Origin: Acidobacteriota bacterium
GTDB lineage: Bacteria; Acidobacteriota; Terriglobia; Terriglobales; Acidobacteriaceae
Direction: 5' to 3'
Length of the DNA: 7,614 nt
NCBI GenBank assembly: GCA_019247235.1
Contig: JAFAPG010000436.1
Location: forward strand, 1 to 7,614
Made by a program: the position numbers and the translations under genes. Shown here one piece after another: positions 1-5,600 of the stretch (its first letter is position 1; each line of letters starts with the position of its first letter). The notes beneath the pieces are model-generated. The model was not told the origin of the DNA. It saw only the letters and a list, made by a program, of their open reading frames with translations, and made no database searches.

Positions 1-813
1 TTTTTCGATAATCGAACGAATGCGGCCCAAGCAGGCTTCATCGCTCGGCTCGTGAAAGTCAACCGTTCCGCTGATGGCCGAGTGCATGCTTGCTCCCCCC
101 AACTCCTCGGAGGAAATCTTTTGCCCGATCGCGGCCTGGACCAGAGCGGGAGCGGCAAGAAATAATCCGCTGCCATCGGTCATGAGCACGTGATCACACA
201 TGACCGGCAAATATCCGCCTCCGGCCACGCACATCCCCATAATCGCCGCAATTTGCGGAATACCGGTAGCTGACATGACAGCGTTATTGCGGAATACCCG
301 GCCGAAATCATCGCTGTCCGGGAATACATCCTCCTGTAAGGGTAAGAACACTCCTGCGGAATCCACCAAATAGATGGTAGGGATGCGATTTTCTAGAGCA
401 ATATTTTGCGCGCGGATGACTTTCTTGGCGGTCATGGGAAAGAAAGCCCCCGCTTTTACCGTGGCATCGTTGGCCACGATCATAACCATGCGGGTTTCAA
501 TGCGCGCAAGTCCGGTAATAACCGCCGCCGCCGGCGCCCCACCCCACTCCTCGTACATGCCATGGGCGGCATAGATCCCGATCTCGAAGAACGTACCCGG
601 ATCGACTAAGCGCTGGATTCGTTCCCGGGCAATAAGACGACCTTTGCTGTGTTGGCTTTCAATTGCTTTGGCTCCGCCTCCTTCGCGGATCTGTTCTTCT
701 TGATTGCGTACCCCAGAGACCAAATCCGCCATGTAGCGCATGTTGGCTTCAAAGCGCGCGGAAGTGGGATCAACCCGGGTCGTCAGGATGGAGTTCGCAA
801 CTTCGGAGCTCAT
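1..813 (-). CDS. Acyl-CoA carboxylase, carboxyltransferase (beta) subunit, methylcrotonyl-CoA carboxylase-like; partial, C-terminus beyond left edge
   Basis: I translated the minus strand from an ATG at 811-813; 271 codons stay open to base 1, about half of the usual 510-550 residues. The subunit transfers a carboxyl group from biotin carried on a partner protein to an acyl-CoA, in the cytoplasm. The N-terminus (TTRVDPTSARFEANMRYM, residues 11-28) and KGRLIARERIQRLVDPGTFFEIG (57-79) are typical of the crotonase-fold carboxyltransferase family. LVDSAGVFLPLQEDVFPD (149-166) followed by IPQIAAIMGMCVAGGGYLP (185-203) is the methylcrotonyl-CoA carboxylase style, not the propionyl-CoA one. AGGG near 197-200 supplies the acyl-CoA oxyanion-hole glycines. 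An in-frame TAA lies five codons upstream, so this is the first possible start; no clear Shine-Dalgarno is seen. The gene follows a B12-binding mutase subunit by 115 bases. The family is certain, but the substrate (3-methylcrotonyl-, propionyl- or another acyl-CoA) is not. Confidence 0.93.
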   Translation of the reverse strand, partial: MSSEVANSILTTRVDPTSARFEANMRYMADLVSGVRNQEEQIREGGGAKAIESQHSKGRLIARERIQRLVDPGTFFEIGIYAAHGMYEEWGGAPAAAVITGLARIETRMVMIVANDATVKAGAFFPMTAKKVIRAQNIALENRIPTIYLVDSAGVFLPLQEDVFPDSDDFGRVFRNNAVMSATGIPQIAAIMGMCVAGGGYLPVMCDHVLMTDGSGLFLAAPALVQAAIGQKISSEELGGASMHSAISGTVDFHEPSDEACLGRIRSIIEK

Positions 814-928
814 GTTGCGATTGTTACGTTAAACCAGCAGAGGAGAAACGCGCAAACCGCCAGCCCCGGGGAATGAGCCAAAGCGATCCAGAATTGGATC
901 CAAGCAGGGCAGGACCGCGGGTCGGCTG
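814..928. other. 115-base intergenic gap between the B12 subunit and carboxylase genes
   Basis: No gene is supported here. Reading on the minus strand it holds a short inverted repeat (GATCCA, four-base loop, TGGATC at 885-900) and an 8-base GC palindrome (CCCCGGGG) but no T-run, so no intrinsic terminator is evident. A TTTAAC-like -10 with a poor -35 lies just before the carboxylase start. The gap is long enough for a separate carboxylase promoter, but I cannot confirm one. Confidence 0.4.
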
Positions 929-1348
929 CTATTCTGCGGCCGAGACGCCGCGCCCGGAGAGCTGTGCACGAATGAAGCGCACGATCTCATCCATTGAAGT
1001 GCCGGGTGGGAATACCCCAGCTACCCCGGCCTTCTTCAGGGCCTCGACATCTTGGTCGGGGATGATCCCGCCTACAATGACGAGCACGTCTTCGAGATGA
1101 TTTTGGCGCAACAGTTCCGTCACCCGAGGAACAATAGCATTGTGCGCCCCGGATAAAATGGACAAGCCGATAACATCCACGTCTTCTTCGAGGGCGGCAT
1201 GGACGATCATTTCCGGAGTCTGGCGAAGTCCGGTGTAGATCACTTCCATGCCGGCGTCGCGCAGAGCGCGGGCGATGACCTTGGCTCCGCGATCGTGGCC
1301 GTCCAAGCCGGGCTTGGCCACGAGTACGCGAATCTTTTCCTTGGCCAC
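929..1348 (-). CDS. Cobalamin (B12)-binding small subunit / C-terminal domain protein of methylmalonyl-CoA mutase type
   Basis: This 139-residue protein is a complete stand-alone B12-binding domain like the C-terminal part of methylmalonyl-CoA mutase. Such subunits pair with a separate catalytic subunit to rearrange acyl-CoA carbon skeletons (for example methylmalonyl-CoA to succinyl-CoA, or isobutyryl-CoA to butyryl-CoA) in the cytoplasm. The cobalamin motif D-x-H-x-x-G is intact at D16, H18 and G21 (KPGLDGHDRGAKV); His18 would be the lower axial cobalt ligand. The SxL motif is S63-L65 (GLSILSG) and the GG motif is G93-G94 (VGGIIPD), so all three parts of the base-off/His-on fold are present. 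Translation starts at GTG (1346-1348); this places the conserved IRVLVAKPGLDG at the usual distance, and no ATG, GTG or TTG lies in frame in the short gap upstream. Shine-Dalgarno is weak. No catalytic large subunit is in the window. It probably serves the same acyl-CoA pathway as the carboxylase downstream. The exact mutase substrate is inferred, not shown. Confidence 0.9.
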   Translation of the reverse strand: MAKEKIRVLVAKPGLDGHDRGAKVIARALRDAGMEVIYTGLRQTPEMIVHAALEEDVDVIGLSILSGAHNAIVPRVTELLRQNHLEDVLVIVGGIIPDQDVEALKKAGVAGVFPPGTSMDEIVRFIRAQLSGRGVSAAE

Positions 1349-1391
1349 GGCCTGTATTAGAACACAGAACCTTTCCTGTCGAAACCGGCCT

Positions 1392-2048
1392 TCAACGAGG
1401 GGCAGTCTTTAGCTCGAGACTTCGCCACAGGTACCAGCAGGCTACGCTACGGTAAGGCTCCCAGGCTTTGGCAATGATTTGCATCTGTTCAGGATTGGGG
1501 AGTGCAATCTTTGTGTTTTTGTCCGCACCCTTGATCCCGCTCTTTGGGCGAGCTGGCCTTGCCAGGTAATGTTTGTACATGGCCATCCGCACGCCAAAGT
1601 CCCCGGTGGGGAGGATGTTCGGACGCTGCAAGGTAAACATCAGGAACATATGCGCGGTCCAAACTCCCACTCCTTTCACTTGCGTGAGCTGGGTGATCAC
1701 TTCCTCGTCCGTCATCTCCGCCAGGCCCGAGAAATCCAACTCTCCGCGAACCACGCGCGCGGCCATGTCCATCAGATACGAAGATTTCTGTTTTGATAGA
1801 CCCGGCGAACGCATCTGCTCGGCGCTGAGCTTGAGGATGCCCTCCGCCTTCAACGGATCGCCGGCCATGGTGGTAAGACGTTTGAAGATTGTCTCTGCGG
1901 CTTTGCCATGCAGCTGTTGATAAACGATTGCCTTGGCCAGACTATGAAACGTTGGTTCCCCGAATTGCATGCGGCAGGGACCCACGCGCGCGATGATGCC
2001 TCGCAGGATAGGGTCGGCCTTTTTTAAGTGCCAAACCGCTCTACGCAT
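1392..2048 (-). CDS. DNA-3-methyladenine glycosylase II, short AlkA/Mag1 type (HhH-GPD family)
   Basis: Base-excision repair enzyme that removes alkylated purines such as 3-methyladenine from DNA by cutting the N-glycosidic bond. The protein is 218 residues from the ATG at 2046-2048. It has the helix-hairpin-helix with LTQVKGVGVWTAHMFLMF (about residues 121-138), then LPTGDFGVR (146-154), whose aspartate (D150) is the expected catalytic residue. FHSLAKAIVYQQL (34-46) and YRSVACWYLWRSLE (199-212) are further family signatures. It lacks the extra N-terminal TBP-like domain of E. coli AlkA (282 residues), so it resembles the short yeast Mag1-like form. A lysine-rich insert (about 163-181) follows the catalytic strand. 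A GTG two codons earlier (2052-2054) is possible, but AAGGAG five bases before the ATG favours the ATG. The start lies two bases after the esterase stop codon, so it is probably co-translated with that gene. I see no Ada box or other damage-response site, though none was searched systematically. Confidence 0.92.
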   Translation of the reverse strand: MRRAVWHLKKADPILRGIIARVGPCRMQFGEPTFHSLAKAIVYQQLHGKAAETIFKRLTTMAGDPLKAEGILKLSAEQMRSPGLSKQKSSYLMDMAARVVRGELDFSGLAEMTDEEVITQLTQVKGVGVWTAHMFLMFTLQRPNILPTGDFGVRMAMYKHYLARPARPKSGIKGADKNTKIALPNPEQMQIIAKAWEPYRSVACWYLWRSLELKTAPR

Positions 2049-2050
2049 GA

Positions 2051-2974
2051 TCACTCCTTCGGGCTACTTCTTGCCGAGGCGCTTTGAAATGCATGTGCGT
2101 GGAAGAGGATTGTTTCCTCAAGATGAGAGAGAAAGTACTGGGCATTGTGCGCGCCCGGGTAAAGGTGAAACTCGTGGGCGATGCCCTGAGCCGTGAGTTG
2201 CCGGTCCAGCGTCACCGCTGATTGGGCAAAGCCGAGTTCATCTTGTGATCCGCAGTTCAGGTAGATAGCTTGCCTCTTGATTTGCATGGGTTTGCGCCGC
2301 GCCAGGTCAAAAGGATTGTTTTCTCGCCAATGTTCTCGATCAATGGGATTGCCAAAGACCGCACCGAGCAATGTAGCCAAGGGGCCGCGATCGTGGATTT
2401 CGCGATCAATCTCGGCGGGAGATTCGGTGATGAGGGCCGGACTCTGGGCGCTTACCGAAGCAAACAAGGCAGGATAGGCAAAGGCAAAGCGCAGAGCGCC
2501 GTAGCCTCCCATCGAAAGCCCAGTGATGGCACGCGCACGGCGCTCGCGCAGAACCTGATAATGCGTTTCAATATAGGGAAGGAACTCGGATAAAAAGAAG
2601 TCACTGTAGCGCTCCCCATCACGAGCGGAGTTGATGAAAAAGCTCGAGGCCCCGTCGGGGGCGATGACCATGAAGTCTTTCACTTGGTGCTGCTCGAAGA
2701 GATCCTCGATAAGTCCCCAACCTCCACTCTCGAGGAGCGCTTGTTCGTTTTCTCCCAGCCCGTGGAGGAAGTACAGTGCGGGATATCTCTCGCCCTTAAC
2801 GCTTTGATAATTGGGAGGTAGCATCGCGCAATAGCGCACGTTGCGCGCCAGGATACGGCTGCGCAGTGAGCCGCAATCAATGCGGCCTTCGGCCGACAGC
2901 AGGGCAGGAAAAGTAAGGATTGCGATCAGTAGGGCGAGGGCAGGGAGGTGCCGATGCACAACAAGAGAGCTCAT
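2051..2974 (-). CDS. Exported esterase, alpha/beta-hydrolase of the esterase D / S-formylglutathione hydrolase-like family
   Basis: This 307-residue serine hydrolase has a likely Sec signal peptide: basic N-terminus with R8, hydrophobic core about 10-26, probable cleavage near LLSA-EG at 28. It is therefore expected in the periplasm or outside the cell. The PF00756-type fold shows PALYFLHGLGENE (65-77, oxyanion-hole HG). The nucleophile elbow is GLSMGG with Ser154, the acid is Asp245 in GSQDELG, and the base is His276 in YPGAHNAQYF. Relatives include feruloyl and acetylxylan esterases, S-formylglutathione hydrolase and mycolyltransferases; nothing here fixes the substrate. The ATG (2972-2974) overlaps the permease stop as ATGA with no good Shine-Dalgarno of its own, so translation probably relies on reinitiation. 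Cys34, Cys49 and Cys241 are the main cysteines; a disulfide between the first two is possible but only inferred. Its place behind an ABC exporter suggests a shared cell-envelope role, not proven. Confidence 0.9.
   Translation of the reverse strand: MSSLVVHRHLPALALLIAILTFPALLSAEGRIDCGSLRSRILARNVRYCAMLPPNYQSVKGERYPALYFLHGLGENEQALLESGGWGLIEDLFEQHQVKDFMVIAPDGASSFFINSARDGERYSDFFLSEFLPYIETHYQVLRERRARAITGLSMGGYGALRFAFAYPALFASVSAQSPALITESPAEIDREIHDRGPLATLLGAVFGNPIDREHWRENNPFDLARRKPMQIKRQAIYLNCGSQDELGFAQSAVTLDRQLTAQGIAHEFHLYPGAHNAQYFLSHLEETILFHAHAFQSASARSSPKE
2054..2059 (-). promoter_or_regulatory. Shine-Dalgarno deciding the AlkA start
   Basis: The minus strand reads AAGGAG, then five bases, then ATG. 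This consensus site sits inside the last codons of the esterase gene, and the TGA stop of that gene lies in the spacer. It supports the ATG at 2046-2048 over the GTG at 2052-2054, which directly abuts the site. The layout implies that ribosomes finishing the esterase can restart on the glycosylase. Confidence 0.75.
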
Positions 2975-4335
2975 TCGTAACGCAACGCCTGCACGGGGTC
3001 AAGTTTTGCGGCGCGGGATGCCGGATATAACCCGGAGATCAGGCTGATAACGAAGGCGAAGGTCAAGGCAAATGCCACTAGCCACCCAGGCACCGCCCAG
3101 ATATGCTCGGCAGGGAATCCTTGGCGGGAGAGATAAACGTTCGTACCAAAGTTAATCACCCGTCCAATCACCCAACCCAGTGCCACGCCAAAAGCTCCGC
3201 CCACAAGACCCATGACCCCGGCTTCAGTAAAAAATAACCCGCGAACATCCTGATCACTGGCGCCAATTGCCTTCATAATACCGATTTCCCGGCGCCGCTC
3301 AAGGATCGCCATAACCAAGGTATTAACGATTCCGATCGAAGCCACGGTCAGGGCCAAACTTCCGAAGATTCCAAGAAAAAGATCGAGAATGGCGAAAAAG
3401 CGCCGCAGACTGTTGGTGGCATCAAGAATAGAAAAGGTATTAAAACCGAGCTTTTTCACGGCTTGTTCGACGGCTTCAACTTTGGTGGCGCTTGTCACCC
3501 GCGCGATGAGTGTGCCATAGCTTGGCTGTCCGGATCCGCTTCGCGATGAATCGCGAAAATCAAAACTTTGCATGGCATGCAAGCTCTCGAGCAAGTTCTC
3601 CGGCAGAAAGACACGCGCCCGCCCAGCTCCCCGCACACTGTCGGGATCAAGCTCAGTCACTCCGACCACAGTCAGCGGGAGCTCGTGCGAGAGGACGGAA
3701 TAGAAGGCTGCGCCTTGCTCGCCGGCCGAGGCGACCCGTTCACTGTAACGCATGATAATGGGCTGGCCGAGAACGGGGCGAGAAACATCGCTCAGATTGA
3801 GCTCCTCGGGTCGACCTTTGGTGGTGCGTCCCTCCAGTTGGGCGGCAAAGGTTTTTTGCACGATGGCTTCTCGGGCATTGGGGGCGGAGAAGAACCTTCC
3901 CTGCATACCTTCAAAGCCATCGCTATTTTTGGCAGAAAAGGCTAAGCCTGCGACCATGGTTAAGTGTGCCTTGTTGTCATAACGGAACTCGGTGACAAAT
4001 CGCAGATCCGGATACGCCTCAGCCACCCCGGGGAGATTTCCGATCTTCTGGCGCGCGGCTTCGTCGAGCTCGGGGCTTTCCTCAGGCGAGAGACCCTCAT
4101 TTTCTTGTCCGCGATTGAAATTGCGAAAGTCTCGGCGAGAAGTTACAACCACGGTATCAAAAAGGCCAGATCTCTCGAGCCGTCGTGAGGCCAGTCGCTG
4201 CAATCCGATGCCGAGCGAAAGCATGGCCACCAAAGATGCCACTCCAACGGCAATGCCCAGGGTAGTCAGAGAATTCCGCAGCACCGACTCGCGCAGGTTA
4301 CGCCCGGCCAGCTCAATGGAGTCCGAGAACTTCAC
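2971..4335 (-). CDS. ABC transporter permease, MacB/FtsX (type VII) family
   Basis: Membrane subunit of a MacB/LolCE-type ABC system, 454 residues. These proteins use ATP in the cytoplasm to drive movements of a periplasmic domain, in export of lipoproteins, antibiotics or peptides, or in signalling. The topology fits: transmembrane helix 1 about 24-45 (SLTTLGIAVGVASLVAMLSLGIG), a large extracytoplasmic domain about 50-310, then three helices near 318-344, 366-396 and 416-436. The family signature ERRREIGIMKAIGAS (346-360), in the loop that contacts the ATPase, and the C-terminal LYPASRAAKLDPVQALRYE (436-454) are present, so the FtsX domain is complete. The GTG start (4333-4335) overlaps the ATPase stop as GTGA and has GAGGT five bases upstream. 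Its partner is the ATPase just upstream. There is one permease only and no adjacent membrane-fusion protein. The cargo is unknown. Confidence 0.94.
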   Translation of the reverse strand: MKFSDSIELAGRNLRESVLRNSLTTLGIAVGVASLVAMLSLGIGLQRLASRRLERSGLFDTVVVTSRRDFRNFNRGQENEGLSPEESPELDEAARQKIGNLPGVAEAYPDLRFVTEFRYDNKAHLTMVAGLAFSAKNSDGFEGMQGRFFSAPNAREAIVQKTFAAQLEGRTTKGRPEELNLSDVSRPVLGQPIIMRYSERVASAGEQGAAFYSVLSHELPLTVVGVTELDPDSVRGAGRARVFLPENLLESLHAMQSFDFRDSSRSGSGQPSYGTLIARVTSATKVEAVEQAVKKLGFNTFSILDATNSLRRFFAILDLFLGIFGSLALTVASIGIVNTLVMAILERRREIGIMKAIGASDQDVRGLFFTEAGVMGLVGGAFGVALGWVIGRVINFGTNVYLSRQGFPAEHIWAVPGWLVAFALTFAFVISLISGLYPASRAAKLDPVQALRYE

Positions 4336-5048
4336 CCGTCACCTCGAACCATCATTTTTTGATTCGTCTGATCGGCGATTACCTTGCCGTCGGCGAGCGA
4401 GATGAGGCGCTCGGCATATTGTTCCGCAATGGCTTGCTCGTGTGTGACCAGAACGACGGTGACTTTTCGCGAGGCATTGAGGCTACGTATCAGCTCCATG
4501 ACCTCGCTACCGGTACGACTGTCCAGATTGCCCGTGGGTTCGTCCGCCAGCAAAATCGTAGGCTCATTAACCAAAGCTCGGGCCAGAGCCACACGTTGCT
4601 GCTCCCCGCCCGAAAGCTCCACCGGACGATGGTGGAGACGCTCGCTTAATCCCACCCGACGCAGGGAAGATGCCGCCATAGGAGCACGCTTCGCGCGTTC
4701 CACTTGGCGAAAACGCAGGGGAAGTTCCACGTTCTCGATCACCGTCATGGTGGGGATCAAGTTGAAAGACTGAAATACCATGCCTACTACCGAGCGCCGG
4801 TAAGCAGCCAGCTCGTCGCGTGAAAGTTTAGTCAAATCTCTGCCCTGAATGACGACCTCTCCGGCGGTTGGGCGATCGAGACCGGCGATCAGATTCAGTA
4901 GCGAGGATTTTCCTGAGCCCGAGGCCCCGAGAAGCGCGACGAATTCCCCCGCCGGAATGTCAAGGCCGATGTTATCGACGGCACGGATGGTTGCCATTCC
5001 CATTGGGTAATAACGAGAGAGAGCTCGGGTGTGAATGGCTGGAACCAA
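4332..5048 (-). CDS. ABC transporter ATP-binding protein, LolD/MacB-type
   Basis: Cytoplasmic ATPase subunit (238 residues) that powers the permease encoded next. All nucleotide-binding parts are intact: A-loop tyrosine in SRYYPMG (11-17), Walker A GASGSGKSS (41-49), Q-loop Q93 in VFQSFNLIP, signature LSGGEQQR (145-152), Walker B ILLADEP (165-171, with catalytic Glu170) and H-loop His203 in VTHEQ. The phrase VFQSFNLIPTMTVIENVELPL is typical of the LolD/MacB/FtsE group. The start is TTG (5046-5048). Upstream in this frame a TAA is reached after twelve codons with no ATG or GTG between, and the first internal ATG (codon 16) would remove the A-loop strand, so TTG is the best choice. No Shine-Dalgarno precedes it. 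The gene leads a tightly overlapping block with the permease, esterase and AlkA genes. The cargo cannot be read from the sequence. Confidence 0.94.
   Translation of the reverse strand: MVPAIHTRALSRYYPMGMATIRAVDNIGLDIPAGEFVALLGASGSGKSSLLNLIAGLDRPTAGEVVIQGRDLTKLSRDELAAYRRSVVGMVFQSFNLIPTMTVIENVELPLRFRQVERAKRAPMAASSLRRVGLSERLHHRPVELSGGEQQRVALARALVNEPTILLADEPTGNLDSRTGSEVMELIRSLNASRKVTVVLVTHEQAIAEQYAERLISLADGKVIADQTNQKMMVRGDG
4341..4345 (-). promoter_or_regulatory. Shine-Dalgarno for the GTG-start ABC permease
   Basis: The minus strand reads GAGGT, five bases (GACGG), then GTG. The site lies within the final codons of the ATPase gene and supports the GTG that overlaps its TGA stop. Confidence 0.65.
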
Positions 5049-5161
5049 GAAGAAAAGTGTAGCAGGTGTGCAGCCATGTTCGTCTTAGCTCCAGATTGGC
5101 AGCGAAGCGTAGGGGCAACGCCGATTTTGAGCCGGGAATCGAAGTTCTTGTCTGGGGAATT
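5049..5161. promoter_or_regulatory. Divergent intergenic region between the ABC-exporter block and DoxX; expected promoters for both
   Basis: These 113 bases separate two genes reading away from each other, so each needs a promoter here. On the minus strand TACACT (plus-strand 5056-5061) resembles a -10 box and ends seven bases before the TTG start of the ATPase, which would make that transcript nearly leaderless; no convincing -35 accompanies it. On the plus strand I find no good -35/-10 pair for DoxX. No strong palindrome or operator-like repeat is apparent. Confidence 0.45.
5154..5158 (+). promoter_or_regulatory. Shine-Dalgarno for the DoxX ATG at 5162
   Basis: GGGGA ends three bases before the ATG at 5162-5164, slightly close but usable. 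It supports this start over the GTG at 5066, which has no purine-rich site at a suitable distance. Confidence 0.5.
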
Positions 5162-5596
5162 ATGCGCATTCCATTTCTGCTCGGCCGAGCGATCTTTGGC
5201 GGTTTTTTTATCCTGAATGGCATGAATCATTTCCAAAAGGCCTCGCAACTGGCAGGCTATGCGGCACGAAAAAACGTTCCCCAGCCCGAGCTGGCGGTCA
5301 AGGCCACAGGAGCGGTTCTGGTTGCAGGTGGTGCAAGTATTTTGCTGGGCTTCAAACCCAAGCTCGGCGCAGCCGCTCTCATCGGCTTTCTGGCAGCGGT
5401 GTCTCCCGTTATGCACGACTTTTGGAAGGCCACTGAGCCCGAGCAGCGCATGAACGAGAGCGTCAATTTCCTGAAGAATCTTGCTCTTGCCGGAGGAGCT
5501 TTGGCACTCATGGGAGTCGAGGAGCCCTGGCCAGCCAGTCTCCCACTAGAGCGACGCCACCGTTTGACCAGCCTGGTGCGCAAGCTGGCCGCCTAG
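5162..5596 (+). CDS. DoxX-family small integral membrane protein
   Basis: This 144-residue inner-membrane protein has four predicted transmembrane helices at about 5-22, 44-63, 67-85 and 101-119, the usual DoxX layout. Recognisable family stretches are GRAIFGGFFILNGMNHF (8-24), LGAAALIGFLAAVSPVMHDFW (68-88) and EQRMNESVNFLKNLALAGGAL (94-114). A basic C-terminal tail (RRHRLTSLVRKLAA) follows. DoxX proteins are linked in other bacteria to thiosulfate:quinone oxidoreductase subunits and oxidative-stress membrane complexes, but most members, including this subgroup, have no assigned reaction. The ATG at 5162 is chosen over a GTG at 5066: the upstream 32 codons look like non-coding translation, the homologous start is MRIPFLLGRAIFGG, and GGGGA lies just upstream. 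It is the only plus-strand gene, divergent from the ABC block and convergent with the hexosaminidase (4 bases between stops), so it is probably a single-gene transcript. Confidence 0.9.
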   Translation: MRIPFLLGRAIFGGFFILNGMNHFQKASQLAGYAARKNVPQPELAVKATGAVLVAGGASILLGFKPKLGAAALIGFLAAVSPVMHDFWKATEPEQRMNESVNFLKNLALAGGALALMGVEEPWPASLPLERRHRLTSLVRKLAA

Positions 5597-5600
5597 GACC

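Noticed and set aside
885..900. Inverted repeat GATCCA / TGGATC with a four-base loop
   Set aside because: The stem is only six pairs and there is no T-run, so it is neither a convincing terminator nor a clear operator; probably chance.
663..1100. A 145-codon plus-strand open frame
   Set aside because: It is antisense to the carboxylase and the B12-subunit genes, both of which are strongly supported.
3568..3945. A 125-codon plus-strand open frame
   Set aside because: It lies wholly antisense to the ABC permease; its composition looks like a shadow of that gene.
5066..5161. A GTG start extending the DoxX protein by 32 residues
   Set aside because: The extra residues are not membrane-like or family-like, and the ATG at 5162 has a Shine-Dalgarno and the expected DoxX N-terminus.
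4895..5416. A 173-codon minus-strand open frame spanning the divergent region
   Set aside because: It overlaps the start of the ABC ATPase and most of DoxX in other frames, and its translation has no recognisable domain.
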